From NCBI GenBank assembly GCA_023428515.1, contig JAEYXI010000561.1, positions 1 through 8,713 of the forward strand: 8,713 nucleotides of DNA. Reading direction: 5' to 3'. Every line of letters begins with the position of its first letter. The stretch's first letter is position 1. This DNA is from Pseudomonadota bacterium (GTDB taxonomy: Bacteria; Pseudomonadota; Alphaproteobacteria; Rhizobiales; Rhizobiaceae). Of this stretch, positions 1 through 7,578 are shown one piece after another. The position numbers and the translations under genes were made by a program. The notes beneath the pieces are model-generated. The model saw only the letters and a program-made list of their open reading frames with translations, searched no databases and had not been told where the DNA came from.

Positions 1-944
1 GGCAGGAAGAGCGCCGAGCGCGCGCCGGCGACGACGCGGACGCTGCCTTCCGCCACCTGCCGCCAGACCCGTTCGCGCATGCGCGGCGGCAGGTCGGAGT
101 GCCATTCCGCGGGTTTGGTGCCGAAACGATCCTGGAAGCGTTCGAGGAAGGCGTGGGTGAGCGCGATCTCCGGCAGCAGGATGAGCACCTGCCTGTTCTT
201 GTCGAGCGCAGCGGCGACCGCCTCGAAATAGACTTCGGTCTTGCCGGAGCCGGTGACGCCGTCGATCAAGGTAACGCCCGGCCCGCCTTTCTCGACAGCG
301 GTCCGCAGCGTTTCGGCAACGGCTTTCTGGTCGGGCGACAGGTCCGGCTGGGCATAGGATGTATCGGGAGGAGCGACGACCGGACGCGGCGGGATCATGA
401 CGGTCTCGAAGACGCCCTGGTCCCGGAGGCCGTCGATCACCGTCGAGGAGACGCCCGCGGCATGCGCCAACCCGGAGCGGGTCCAGGCAAAACCATCATT
501 GGCGGCTTCCAGCACGCGGGCGCGGGCAGCGGTCATGCGGTCGGGCATGGCCTCGGTGCGCTGCAGGCCTTCCGTCCAGGGCTCGGGATCGAAGGCGGCG
601 GGTGCGCGCAAGAGCATGCGCGCCACCATTCCCGGTGCGGAAAGCGTGTAGGCGGAAATCCAGTCGACGAAGCGGCGCGTCTCTTCATCGATCGGCGGGC
701 AGTCGAACACCTCCGAGATGGTTTTGAGCTTTTTTGGGTCGACCGTATCCGTTTCCGTATCCCAGACGACGCCAGCGACTTCGCGCGGCCCGAGCGGCAC
801 GCGCACGATCGAGCCCGGCACGACATCCATGTCGTCGGGAACCGCATAGGTGTAGGGCCGCTCGGCCGGCATCGGCACCAGCACCGGGGCGGAGCGCATC
901 CTGCCTGCACCCGGTTTATGCGCCTTCAGCGAATCGTCTTTCAT
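1..944 (-). CDS. priA: Primosomal protein N' (PriA helicase), N-terminal part, cut by window edge
   Basis: PriA is the DExH-type 3'-to-5' helicase that recognises abandoned replication forks and starts reloading of the replicative helicase. About 314 codons are visible; the frame stays open to base 1, so the C-terminal half (helicase lobe 2, zinc-binding cysteines) lies outside. E. coli PriA has about 730 residues. Residues ~17-60 match the PriA 3'-DNA-binding domain ([18 protein letters not shown], then [18 protein letters not shown]). The helicase lobe begins near residue 208 (LSPDQKAV). It carries a Walker A motif GVTGSGKTE at ~229-237, LLPEIALT at ~256-263 and a WHSDL segment. The start at 944 is chosen because AAGG lies about ten bases upstream and the N-terminal domain follows directly; a second in-frame ATG at 899 would also keep that domain. 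The gene is divergent from the transaldolase gene across 92 bases. Family assignment is secure; the exact start is less so. Confidence 0.95.
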   Translation of the reverse strand, partial: MKDDSLKAHKPGAGRMRSAPVLVPMPAERPYTYAVPDDMDVVPGSIVRVPLGPREVAGVVWDTETDTVDPKKLKTISEVFDCPPIDEETRRFVDWISAYTLSAPGMVARMLLRAPAAFDPEPWTEGLQRTEAMPDRMTAARARVLEAANDGFAWTRSGLAHAAGVSSTVIDGLRDQGVFETVMIPPRPVVAPPDTSYAQPDLSPDQKAVAETLRTAVEKGGPGVTLIDGVTGSGKTEVYFEAVAAALDKNRQVLILLPEIALTHAFLERFQDRFGTKPAEWHSDLPPRMRERVWRQVAEGSVRVVAGARSALFL

Positions 945-1024
945 GGCGCGTGACCTTGCCGCGACTTTCGGCTAGAGCAAAGGCCGAGCAGAGATGCCGG
1001 GCCCGACGCGCGGCTGAAGCCATT

Positions 1025-1030
1025 GAGGAG
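1025..1030 (+). promoter_or_regulatory. Ribosome binding site of the transaldolase gene
   Basis: GAGGAG lies six bases before the ATG at 1037. The open frame extends upstream to 734, but only the 1037 start has this strong Shine-Dalgarno sequence and gives the family's normal N-terminus ([10 protein letters not shown]), so the site fixes the start. Confidence 0.85.
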
Positions 1031-1036
1031 CATGTC

Positions 1037-1693
1037 ATGAAATTCTTTGTCGATACCGCGGACGTAAAGGAAATCAAGGAGCTCTACCAGCTTGGCCTGG
1101 TCGATGGCGTGACCACCAATCCATCGCTGATCCTCAAGTCGGGCGGCAAGATCGCCGACGTGACCAAGAAAATCTGCGACATCGTCGAGGGTCCTGTCTC
1201 GGCGGAAGTCGTCGCGACCGAGTTCCCCCAGATGATGAAGGAAGCCCAGACGCTGGCGAAGATCGCCAAGAATGTCTGCATCAAGGTTCCCCTGACGCTG
1301 GACGGCCTGAAGGCCTGCCGGGCGATCCGCAACGACCTTGGCCGCATGGTCAATGTGACGCTCTGCTTCTCGGCCAACCAGGCGCTGCTGGCCGCCAAGG
1401 CCGGCGCCTCCTTCATCTCGCCCTTCGTCGGACGCATCGACGACACCGGCTCGGACGGCATGGAGCTGATCGCCGAAATCCGCCAGATCTACGACAATTA
1501 CGACTACCCGACCGAGATCCTGACCGCCTCGGTGCGCACCGTGAACCATGTGAAGCAGGCGGCATTGATCGGCGCCGACGTCATCACCGCGCCGCCGGCG
1601 ACGCTGCGCGCGCTGGTCAACCATCCGCTGACCGACAAGGGCTTGGCAGCCTTCCTGGCAGACTGGGCAAAGACCGGCCAGAAGATCGGCTGA
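1037..1693 (+). CDS. tal: Small transaldolase (MipB/TalC type, fructose-6-phosphate aldolase family)
   Basis: Cytoplasmic class I aldolase-fold enzyme of 218 residues, the usual length for the small transaldolase/fructose-6-phosphate aldolase family. It is predicted to move a dihydroxyacetone unit between sedoheptulose-7-phosphate and glyceraldehyde-3-phosphate in the non-oxidative pentose phosphate pathway. Visible hallmarks are FVDTADV at 4-10, GVTTNPSL at 24-31, the Schiff-base lysine K83 in [24 protein letters not shown] at 106-123, SPFVGRIDD at 128-136 and HPLTDKG near the C-terminus. Two residues that separate the activities can be read. E57 (SAEV) stands where E. coli FsaA has Gln59, and F130 (SPF) where FsaA has Tyr131. 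The Glu/Phe pair is the transaldolase version. Databases often label such proteins 'fructose-6-phosphate aldolase', so the alternative name fsa may be met. The hydratase gene follows after 16 bases, probably on the same transcript. Confidence 0.93.
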   Translation: MKFFVDTADVKEIKELYQLGLVDGVTTNPSLILKSGGKIADVTKKICDIVEGPVSAEVVATEFPQMMKEAQTLAKIAKNVCIKVPLTLDGLKACRAIRNDLGRMVNVTLCFSANQALLAAKAGASFISPFVGRIDDTGSDGMELIAEIRQIYDNYDYPTEILTASVRTVNHVKQAALIGADVITAPPATLRALVNHPLTDKGLAAFLADWAKTGQKIG

Positions 1694-1709
1694 TCGAGCG
1701 GACAGGGGT

Positions 1710-2516
1710 ATGGACGCCGCAGCGGCCGCCGAGGCCGTCCTCAAGGCCGTCGACGGCGGTCGCCAGATCGAGCCGTTCACGGCGAAGGACACCGCCTTTT
1801 CCGAGGCCGACGCCTATGCCGTGACGGCGGAACTGCGCGCGCTGAGAGTTGCGCGCGGCGAAAAGCCTCTTGGACGCAAGATCGGCTTCACCAACCGCAA
1901 CATCTGGGAAGAGTACGGCGTCTATCAACCGATCTGGGGCGACGTCTACGACAAGACCACGCTGGATGTGCATTCAGGCAGCCGCGTCGCGGTCTCGCGA
2001 CTGCCGGAACCGCGCATCGAGCCGGAGATCGTGCTCGGGCTTGAGCGCGAGGTGAGTCCGGGCATGACGATCGACGAAATCGCCGATTGTGTCGGCTGGG
2101 TGGCGCACGGTTTCGAATTCGTGCAGTCGATCTTTCCCGGCTGGCGTTTCCAGGTGGCCGACTGCGTGGCTGACGGCGGGTTGCATGGCCGGCTTTGCAT
2201 CGGACCGAGGCGGCTGCTGACGGGACGCGAGCGGGAGACGCTGGCCGGCGAGCTTTCCGCGATCAGGATCAAGCTCAGCAGGAACGGCTCGCTGATGGAC
2301 GAGGGATCCGGCGCGAATGTGCTGGACGGACCGATCCAGGCGCTGGCGCATCTGGTCGCGGTGCTCGACAAGGACAAGCTCAACCCGCCGCTTCGAGCCG
2401 GCGAGATCGTCACGACGGGAACGCTGACGCGGGCCTTTCCGGTGCTGCCGGGCGAAGTATGGTCGACCGACATCTCCGGTTTCGAGCTGCCCGGCCTGTC
2501 TGTCGAGATCGCCTGA
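1710..2516 (+). CDS. 2-keto-4-pentenoate hydratase / fumarylacetoacetate hydrolase family protein
   Basis: A 268-residue protein of the MhpD/HpcG hydratase-decarboxylase branch of the fumarylacetoacetate hydrolase superfamily. Characterised members add water to 2-hydroxy-alkadienoates or decarboxylate 4-oxalocrotonate in meta-cleavage of aromatic compounds, using Mg2+ or Mn2+. The N-terminal part has the family lysine K57 in GRKIGFTN. Putative metal ligands are E104 and E106 (IEPEIVLGL) and E136 (HGFEFVQS), spaced as in HpcG. The C-terminal part has GSGANVLDGP (~199-208), LRAGEIVTTGTLT (~228-240) and a W-containing end typical of the family. No key residue appears lost. The only start in this frame is the ATG at 1710; its Shine-Dalgarno is poor (AGGGG sits one base away), so translation may be coupled to the transaldolase gene 16 bases upstream. 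No ring-cleavage dioxygenase or other meta-pathway gene is in the window, so the true substrate is unknown. It converges on the Bug gene with 8 bases between. Confidence 0.85.
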   Translation: MDAAAAAEAVLKAVDGGRQIEPFTAKDTAFSEADAYAVTAELRALRVARGEKPLGRKIGFTNRNIWEEYGVYQPIWGDVYDKTTLDVHSGSRVAVSRLPEPRIEPEIVLGLEREVSPGMTIDEIADCVGWVAHGFEFVQSIFPGWRFQVADCVADGGLHGRLCIGPRRLLTGRERETLAGELSAIRIKLSRNGSLMDEGSGANVLDGPIQALAHLVAVLDKDKLNPPLRAGEIVTTGTLTRAFPVLPGEVWSTDISGFELPGLSVEIA

Positions 2517-2524
2517 ACGGCGCG

Positions 2525-3490
2525 CTATTCGAGCCGGATGCTGGCGGCGGTCGCGGCGCGGCGCATACGCGCAAGCTCGGTCTCGATCCGCTCCCTGAAC
2601 TGCTCCGGAGAACTTTCCGTCACGACAGCCTGCTGGGCAACGAGCTTGTCGCGTATCGCAGACAATGCCAGCGCCTCGTCGAGCGCATCGCTGAGCTTGC
2701 GCACGATCGGTTCAGGCGTTCCCTTCGGCGCGACCAGCCCGAAGAAGGCCATCCAGTTCATGTCTTCGAGGCCGACTTCGGCGAAGGTCGGCACGTCGGG
2801 CAGCGCCGGCACCCGCGTCGCACCGGATACGGCGAGGGCGCGCAGGCGTCCGTCGCGGGCGAAGGGCAGCGAGGTAGGCAGATTGTCGAACAGGATATCC
2901 ACCTGGCCGCCGACAACGTCGGTGAGCGCGGGACCGGCGCCCTTATAGGGCACATGGACGATATCGACCCCGGTCGCCAGCCTGAACTGCTCGCCGAGCA
3001 GATGACTGACCGAGCCGTTACCCGCCGAGGCATAGGAGAGCGTCCCGGGATTGGCCCGCGCGAGTGCGATGAAGGCGGTCATATCGGAGGCATCGACCGC
3101 CGGATTGACCGACATGATGTTCGGCACGTCGGCGATGTTGCCGATCGGCGCGAGATCCTCGAGCACGTCGAAGGAAAGCTTGTCGTAGACAGCCGGATTG
3201 ATCGCCAGCGTCGATGCAGTACCGATGCCGATCGTGTAGCCGTCGGGCGTTGCGGCGGCGATCGCGGCCGTGCCGATCGATCCTCCGGCGCCGCCGCGGT
3301 TCTCGACAACGACAGGCTGGCCGAGCACCTGGCGCAGGCCCTCCGCGACGATGCGGCCGATAGCGTCCGTCGATCCGCCTGCAGCGAAGGGCACGATCAT
3401 GGTGACGGGCCTGGAGGGATAGGCGTCCTCAGCGAGGGAGGGCGCGGCAAGCGCCAGAAGGGCCGAGGCTGCAAGCGCGATCCGTTTCAT
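2525..3490 (-). CDS. Bug/TctC-family periplasmic solute-binding protein (tripartite tricarboxylate transporter type)
   Basis: A 321-residue extracytoplasmic solute receptor of the Bug (TctC) family. Such proteins bind carboxylates, amino acids, nicotinate or similar small ligands and normally serve a TctA/TctB membrane pair. Residues 1-20 form a clear Sec signal peptide (MKR, hydrophobic Ala/Leu core, SLA|ED cleavage). The mature part opens with YPSRPVTMIVPFAAGGSTD (24-42), the first ligand-loop signature. VVENRGGAGGSIG (~61-73), TPDGYTIGIG, YASAGNGSVSHL and VPYKGAGPALTDVVGGQVD follow, all typical of Bug proteins, and the length is normal. The start at 3490 is chosen because the signal peptide begins there; the open frame upstream runs inside lptE. 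The Shine-Dalgarno is weak (a GGGGCAGGG stretch). No tctA or tctB gene is in the window, so this is an orphan receptor here; orphan Bug genes are common in other proteobacteria. It sits 23 bases downstream of lptE and may ride on the leuS-lptE transcript. The ligand cannot be predicted. Confidence 0.93.
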   Translation of the reverse strand: MKRIALAASALLALAAPSLAEDAYPSRPVTMIVPFAAGGSTDAIGRIVAEGLRQVLGQPVVVENRGGAGGSIGTAAIAAATPDGYTIGIGTASTLAINPAVYDKLSFDVLEDLAPIGNIADVPNIMSVNPAVDASDMTAFIALARANPGTLSYASAGNGSVSHLLGEQFRLATGVDIVHVPYKGAGPALTDVVGGQVDILFDNLPTSLPFARDGRLRALAVSGATRVPALPDVPTFAEVGLEDMNWMAFFGLVAPKGTPEPIVRKLSDALDEALALSAIRDKLVAQQAVVTESSPEQFRERIETELARMRRAATAASIRLE

Positions 3491-3513
3491 CGCCGCGGCA
3501 GCCCTGCCCCGGC

Positions 3514-4062
3514 CTACTTCGACAGATCCTGCGCGATGGCGAGGTTCAGGAGTTCGGCAAGCTCGCGGGCAGCGCGGTCCTCGGCGTTGATCCGGGCGCG
3601 ATAGGCGGCGAATTCCTGGCGCGGCACATCGTAGGAGGATGTGATCTGGCGGCGGCCCTTGGCGATGACCTTGCCGCCCGACGTGCCGGCCAGAGAATAA
3701 TTCGCAGTCATGGTCACGGTACCCGCGGTCGGCTCGTTGTCGTCGCCGACCTGCACTACCGCGGCCGACTGGTGCAGTGCCGTGACCACGAGCGTCAGCG
3801 TATAGGCAGAAGACGCCGGCTGGCCGGCGCCGCGATTGAACATGAAGATCAGGTGATTGCGCACCTGCTGGGCGTAGCGCTGCTCGACCGGCTTGATCGT
3901 GATCGACGACAGGTCGGCGGTGACGCCCGCCTGGGTGCCCCCGGACGACGGGTTGGAATAGAGCGGCTTGACGGTGCAAGCCGCGACCAAGGGCAGAAGA
4001 AGGACGAACGAAAGAGCGGCGACGCGGCGAAAAGCCGGAAAGGACCAATCAGACGACGACAT
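3514..4062 (-). CDS. lptE: LPS-assembly lipoprotein LptE
   Basis: A 182-residue outer-membrane lipoprotein that plugs the LptD barrel and helps insert lipopolysaccharide into the outer leaflet. The N-terminus has a basic stretch (FRR), a hydrophobic core and a lipobox LVAAC with the lipidated cysteine at residue 29. It is followed by TVKPLYS, the conserved 'xPLY' start of mature alphaproteobacterial LptE. The region [20 protein letters not shown] (~52-71) and the strand-rich middle ([20 protein letters not shown]) fit the LptE fold, and the C-terminal helix ends in [11 protein letters not shown]. Overall similarity of LptE across phyla is low, so the call rests on the lipobox, the size, and the position directly after leuS, as in E. 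coli and many proteobacteria. It overlaps the leuS 3' end by 14 bases. The downstream neighbour is a Bug receptor rather than the commonly seen holA. Confidence 0.88.
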   Translation of the reverse strand: MSSSDWSFPAFRRVAALSFVLLLPLVAACTVKPLYSNPSSGGTQAGVTADLSSITIKPVEQRYAQQVRNHLIFMFNRGAGQPASSAYTLTLVVTALHQSAAVVQVGDDNEPTAGTVTMTANYSLAGTSGGKVIAKGRRQITSSYDVPRQEFAAYRARINAEDRAARELAELLNLAIAQDLSK

Positions 4063-6682
4063 TGACGATCCTCTGCGGCACCACGATCACCTTGCGCGGC
4101 TGCTTCCCCTCGAGAGCCTTCTGCACGACGTCGAGCGCGAGCGCGGCTTTCTCGACGGCAACTTGATCTGCGTCGCGGGCGATTGTCAAATCCCCCCGCT
4201 TCTTGCCGTTGATCTGCACCGGCATGACGATCTCGCTGTCCAGCGTGAGCGCCGGGTCGAAGGCCGGCCACGGCCTGTCGGCGACGAGGCCCTTGCCGCC
4301 GAGCGCGGCGAAGCATTCCTCCGCCAGGTGCGGCATCATCGGGGCAATCAGCACGATCAGCATGTCGAGCGCCTCGCGGGCGGCGCCCTTCACTTCGGGC
4401 GAAGCCTTGCCGGCGGCGATATCGGAAAGCGGTGCCTGCAGCACGTTGGTGAGCTCGTAGATGCGGGCGACGGCCTTGTTGAAGCCGAGCCGCTCGATCT
4501 CCTCGCCGACCGCCTTGACCGTCTTGTGCGCGGCCTTGGATATGGCTGCGGCCTCGCCCGCGCCACCGGCCTTCGGCTCGACCGCTGAAAGCGCAGCGGC
4601 CGATTCGGACACCAGACGCCACAGGCGCTGCACGAAGCGATGCGCGCCTTCGACGCCGGCCTCGGTCCAGATCACGTCGCGCTCGGGCGGCGAGTCGCTC
4701 AGCATGAACCAGCGCGCCGTGTCGGCGCCGTAGCTGCCGATGATATCGTCGGGGTCGACGACATTCTTCTTCGACTTCGACATCTTCTCGATCGGGCCGA
4801 TCTCGATCGGCGTGCCGCCGTCGAGCAGGAACGCCTTGCGCGAGCCGTCGAAGTCCTCGACCTTGACCTCGGCGGGGGTGACCCAGCCGTCCGGCCCCTT
4901 GTAGGTCTCATGCACGACCATACCCTGCGTGAACAGACCCTCGAAAGGCTCCTCTACACTGTTGAGGTGACCGGTGGCCTTCATGGCGCGGATGAAGAAG
5001 CGCGAATAGAGCAGGTGCAGGATCGCGTGCTCGATGCCGCCGATATACTGGTTGACCGGCAGCCAGCCCTTTGGGCCGTCGACGACGGAGAGCGTGGTCG
5101 GTGCCGTCTCGTTCCACGGATCGGTGAAACGGGCGAAATACCAGGACGAATCGACGAAAGTGTCCATCGTGTCCGTATCGCGACGCGCATCCTTGCCGCA
5201 TTGCGGGCACTCGACATGCTTCCAGGTCGGGTGGTGGTCGAGCGGATTGCCGGGCTTGTCGAAAGTGACATCGATCGGCAGTTCGACCGGCAGTTGGGCA
5301 ACCGGAACCGGCACCGCACCGCAGGCATCGCAATGGATGACGGGGATCGGGCAGCCCCAGTAGCGCTGGCGCGAGATCAGCCAGTCGCGCAGGCGGAACT
5401 GAACCTTGCGCTCGCCCTGCGGCCGGCCGTTCAAGGCGTCGCCGGAGAGGCGCGTGGCGACCTCGTTGAAGGCCTGTTCCGGCTTCAACCCGTCGAGGAA
5501 GCGCGAATTGATCATCACGCCGTCATCGACATAGGCCTCTTCGAGGATGCGGAAGGTCGCGGCGTCGGCACCCTCGGGCATGACGACCGGGATGACCGGC
5601 AGGCCGTATTTGTTGGCGAAGTCGAGGTCGCGCTGGTCGCCGGACGGGCAGCCGAAGATGGCGCCCGTGCCGTAGTCCATCAGCACGAAGTTCGCGACAT
5701 AGACCGGCAGCGTCCAGTCGGGATCGAACGGATGCACCACGCGGATACCTGTGTCGAAGCCCTTCTTCTCGGCGGTCTCGAGTTCTGCCGCAGCGGTGCC
5801 GCGATGCCGGATCTCGGCACAGAAGGCCGCAAGCTCGGCATTCCCCTCGGAGGCCTTCTTCGCCAGCGGGTGGTCGGCGGCGATCGCCATGAAGGAGGCG
5901 CCGAAGATCGTGTCGGGACGCGTGGTGTAGACTTCGAGTTCGGTCTCGCCGGCGGGCGCCGTTGCCGGATCGAGCGCCCAGCGCAACAGCAGCCCCTCCG
6001 AGCGGCCGATCCAGTTGGCCTGCATCAGCTTGACCTTCTCGGGCCACTTCGGAAGCGTCTCCAGGCTGTCCAGCAATTCCTGCGACATCGAGGTGATCTT
6101 GAAGAACCACTGCGTCAGATCGCGCTGCTCGACCAGCGCGCCGGAGCGCCAGCCGCGCCCGTCGATGACCTGCTCGTTGGCGAGCACGGTCATGTCCTCG
6201 GGGTCCCAGTTGACCTTGGCCGACTTGCGCTCGGCCAGCCCCGCCTTCCAGAAGTCGAGGAACATCTTCTGCTGGTGCTTGTAGTAGCTGGGGTCGCAGG
6301 TGGCGATCTCGCGCGCCCAGTCGAGCGACAGGCCCATAACCCTGAGTTGGGCCTTCATCGCCTCGATGTTCTGGTAGGTCCAGGAGCGGGGATTTACGCC
6401 CCTGTCGCGCGCGGCGTTCTCGGCCGGCAGGCCGAAGGCGTCCCAGCCCATCGGATGCAGCACGTTGTAGCCGAGCGCACGGCGGTGGCGCGCCACGACG
6501 TCGCCCATCGTGTAGTTGCGGACATGACCCATATGGATGCGCCCTGACGGGTAGGGGAACATCTCCAGCACGTAGTATTTCGGGCGCGGGTCGTCGTTCT
6601 CGGTCTCGAAGAGCTTTGGCTGATCCCAGGCCTTCTGCCATTTGGGTTCGGCCGCGCGGGGATTGTAACGTTCGGTTGCCAT
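4049..6682 (-). CDS. leuS: Leucyl-tRNA synthetase
   Basis: Class I aminoacyl-tRNA synthetase that charges tRNA-Leu in the cytoplasm; 877 residues, close to E. coli's 860. The Rossmann catalytic core has the HIGH-type motif HMGH at 50-53 ([19 protein letters not shown]) and the KMSKS loop at 633-637 (EKMSKSKKN). The CP1 editing domain has its threonine-rich strand TTRPDTIFG from residue 253 and the DQRD segment at 349-352. [12 protein letters not shown] at about 432-443 returns to the core. C451/C454 (CDACG) and C492/C495 (CPQCG) are candidate zinc ligands. The C-terminal domain ends [15 protein letters not shown]. The ATG at 6682 (MATERYNPR) is preferred because it gives the normal family N-terminus. 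The frame extends to an ATG at 6760, but the extra 26 residues look non-native. First gene of the likely leuS-lptE-Bug operon and divergent from yggS. One oddity: a glycine replaces the His seen before DQRD in E. coli. Confidence 0.97.
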   Translation of the reverse strand: MATERYNPRAAEPKWQKAWDQPKLFETENDDPRPKYYVLEMFPYPSGRIHMGHVRNYTMGDVVARHRRALGYNVLHPMGWDAFGLPAENAARDRGVNPRSWTYQNIEAMKAQLRVMGLSLDWAREIATCDPSYYKHQQKMFLDFWKAGLAERKSAKVNWDPEDMTVLANEQVIDGRGWRSGALVEQRDLTQWFFKITSMSQELLDSLETLPKWPEKVKLMQANWIGRSEGLLLRWALDPATAPAGETELEVYTTRPDTIFGASFMAIAADHPLAKKASEGNAELAAFCAEIRHRGTAAAELETAEKKGFDTGIRVVHPFDPDWTLPVYVANFVLMDYGTGAIFGCPSGDQRDLDFANKYGLPVIPVVMPEGADAATFRILEEAYVDDGVMINSRFLDGLKPEQAFNEVATRLSGDALNGRPQGERKVQFRLRDWLISRQRYWGCPIPVIHCDACGAVPVPVAQLPVELPIDVTFDKPGNPLDHHPTWKHVECPQCGKDARRDTDTMDTFVDSSWYFARFTDPWNETAPTTLSVVDGPKGWLPVNQYIGGIEHAILHLLYSRFFIRAMKATGHLNSVEEPFEGLFTQGMVVHETYKGPDGWVTPAEVKVEDFDGSRKAFLLDGGTPIEIGPIEKMSKSKKNVVDPDDIIGSYGADTARWFMLSDSPPERDVIWTEAGVEGAHRFVQRLWRLVSESAAALSAVEPKAGGAGEAAAISKAAHKTVKAVGEEIERLGFNKAVARIYELTNVLQAPLSDIAAGKASPEVKGAAREALDMLIVLIAPMMPHLAEECFAALGGKGLVADRPWPAFDPALTLDSEIVMPVQINGKKRGDLTIARDADQVAVEKAALALDVVQKALEGKQPRKVIVVPQRIVNVVV
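4069..4074 (-). promoter_or_regulatory. lptE ribosome binding site inside the leuS 3' end
   Basis: Read on the minus strand, AGAGGA lies six bases before the lptE ATG at 4062, within the last codons of leuS. The embedded site plus the 14-base gene overlap suggest lptE is translated from the leuS message, possibly by coupling. Confidence 0.7.
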
Positions 6683-6823
6683 GACCGGTATTTCACTTAA
6701 ACAGAAGAGAATCCGCCGGGCAGGGCCAGCGGATCGGGAAATCGGGCGGACCTTCACCATGTATTGCCCGAAGCGTCAACTCCGCGGGCGGCCGGAAAGC
6801 CGCAAAACAAGGCAAAGACAGAT
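6683..6823. promoter_or_regulatory. Divergent leuS / yggS intergenic region, presumed promoters
   Basis: These 141 bases separate the two divergent start codons and must hold both promoters if both starts are right. On the leuS side, TTGACG (complement of 6774-6779) could be a -35 element, but the expected -10 17 bases on is poor (TGAAGG). A short A/T-rich patch at about 6688-6705 is the only low-GC stretch and might hold a -10. Nothing clear is seen for yggS. There is no T-box or other recognisable leader structure. Confidence 0.35.
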
Positions 6824-7486
6824 ATGAACGGCGCCGTCGAACAGCTGGGTATCGTGAAAGAGAGGATCGCCGCGGCGGAGCGCGAGGCGAAGCGGCCGGC
6901 GGGATCGGCGACGCTGGTCGCGGTGTCGAAGACCTTCGACGTGGCTGCGGTCAGGCCGGTCATCGAGGCAGGCCAGTATGTCTTTGGCGAGAACCGTGTG
7001 CAGGAAGCGCAAGGGAAATGGCCTGCGCTGAAGGAAGCGTTTCCAGACATTGAGCTGCATCTGATCGGCCCGCTGCAGTCCAACAAGGCGAAGGAGGCGG
7101 TGGCGCTGTTCGACGTGATCGAGACGGTCGACCGCGAGAAGATCGCCGCCGAACTGGCGAAGGAAATCGCCAGGCAGGGCAAGGCGCCGAGGCTCTATGT
7201 GCAGGTCAACACCGGCTCGGAGCCGCAGAAGGCTGGCATCGAGCCGCGCGAGGCGGTCGCCTTCGTGAAACGCTGCCGCCAGACGCACGGGCTCACGATC
7301 GAAGGGCTGATGTGCATCCCGCCGCTGGACGAAAATCCCGGCCCGCATTTCGCGCTTCTGGCGAAGCTGGCGAAAGAGGCGGGCGTGGAGAAGCTCTCAA
7401 TGGGCATGTCGGGCGACTACGAACTGGCAGTGGCCTTCGGCGCGACCAGCGTCAGGGTCGGCAGCGCGATCTTCGGCGTGAGGTGA
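6824..7486 (+). CDS. yggS: YggS/PLPBP family pyridoxal phosphate homeostasis protein
   Basis: A 220-residue, single-domain TIM-barrel protein resembling the N-terminal domain of alanine racemase. It binds pyridoxal 5'-phosphate but has no known catalytic activity; family members keep PLP and amino/keto acid pools in balance. The PLP lysine is K36 in LVAVSKTF, the same position as in E. coli YggS. Other signatures are FGENRVQEAQGKW, HLIGPLQSNKAK, YVQVNTGSEPQKAGI, EGLMCIPP and the phosphate-binding end MGMSGDYELAVAFGATSVRVGSAIFG. The ATG at 6824 is preferred because it gives the usual family length. The frame also offers a TTG at 6764 that would add 20 residues with no family resemblance. An AAGG lies 11 bases upstream, a little far. 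Divergent from leuS; the aldo/keto reductase follows after 92 bases with no convincing terminator between. Confidence 0.95.
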   Translation: MNGAVEQLGIVKERIAAAEREAKRPAGSATLVAVSKTFDVAAVRPVIEAGQYVFGENRVQEAQGKWPALKEAFPDIELHLIGPLQSNKAKEAVALFDVIETVDREKIAAELAKEIARQGKAPRLYVQVNTGSEPQKAGIEPREAVAFVKRCRQTHGLTIEGLMCIPPLDENPGPHFALLAKLAKEAGVEKLSMGMSGDYELAVAFGATSVRVGSAIFGVR

Positions 7487-7567
7487 TAGGATCGGGTGGG
7501 TTTTTGATCGGATCGGAATAGCACCCTGCTGGACGTGGCCCTACCTGTGCGGTGCACAAGAATACGC

Positions 7568-7572
7568 AGGAG
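7568..7572 (+). promoter_or_regulatory. Ribosome binding site of the aldo/keto reductase gene
   Basis: AGGAG lies six bases before the ATG at 7579. This supports that start over the in-frame GTG at 7552, which would add nine residues unlike the family. Confidence 0.8.
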
Positions 7573-7578
7573 CCGCAT

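Noticed and set aside
99..953. Plus-strand open frame of 284 codons opposite priA.
   Set aside because: The minus strand encodes a clear PriA N-terminus with Walker A motif; the plus-strand frame is compositional shadow.
945..1036. Possible promoter in the priA/tal gap (TTGCCG at 956-961).
   Set aside because: No acceptable -10 element at the expected distance and only a 4-bp inverted repeat nearby; not enough to call.
941..1792. Minus-strand open frame of 283 codons opposite the transaldolase gene.
   Set aside because: Antisense to a gene with full family signatures and a strong ribosome binding site; shadow frame.
2195..3604. Plus-strand open frame of 469 codons running from within the hydratase gene across the Bug gene.
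   Set aside because: It overlaps two recognisable genes in other frames and has no domain resemblance; Arg-rich shadow.
4640..6547. Very long plus-strand open frame (635 codons) opposite leuS.
   Set aside because: It lies entirely antisense to an intact LeuRS with all motifs. The predicted protein is Arg/Gly/Ala/Asp-rich low-complexity text typical of a shadow frame in high-GC DNA.
6709..6713. Single GANTC (CcrM methylation) site upstream of leuS.
   Set aside because: One five-base site is expected by chance and nothing links it to cell-cycle control here.
7487..7578. Gap between yggS and the aldo/keto reductase with repeated GATCG units, a T5 run and a GCACC/GGTGC pairing (7521-7525 with 7551-7555).
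   Set aside because: The repeats are very short, the stem is 5 bp across a 25-base loop, and the T-run is not preceded by a stem, so neither a terminator nor a regulatory RNA can be supported.
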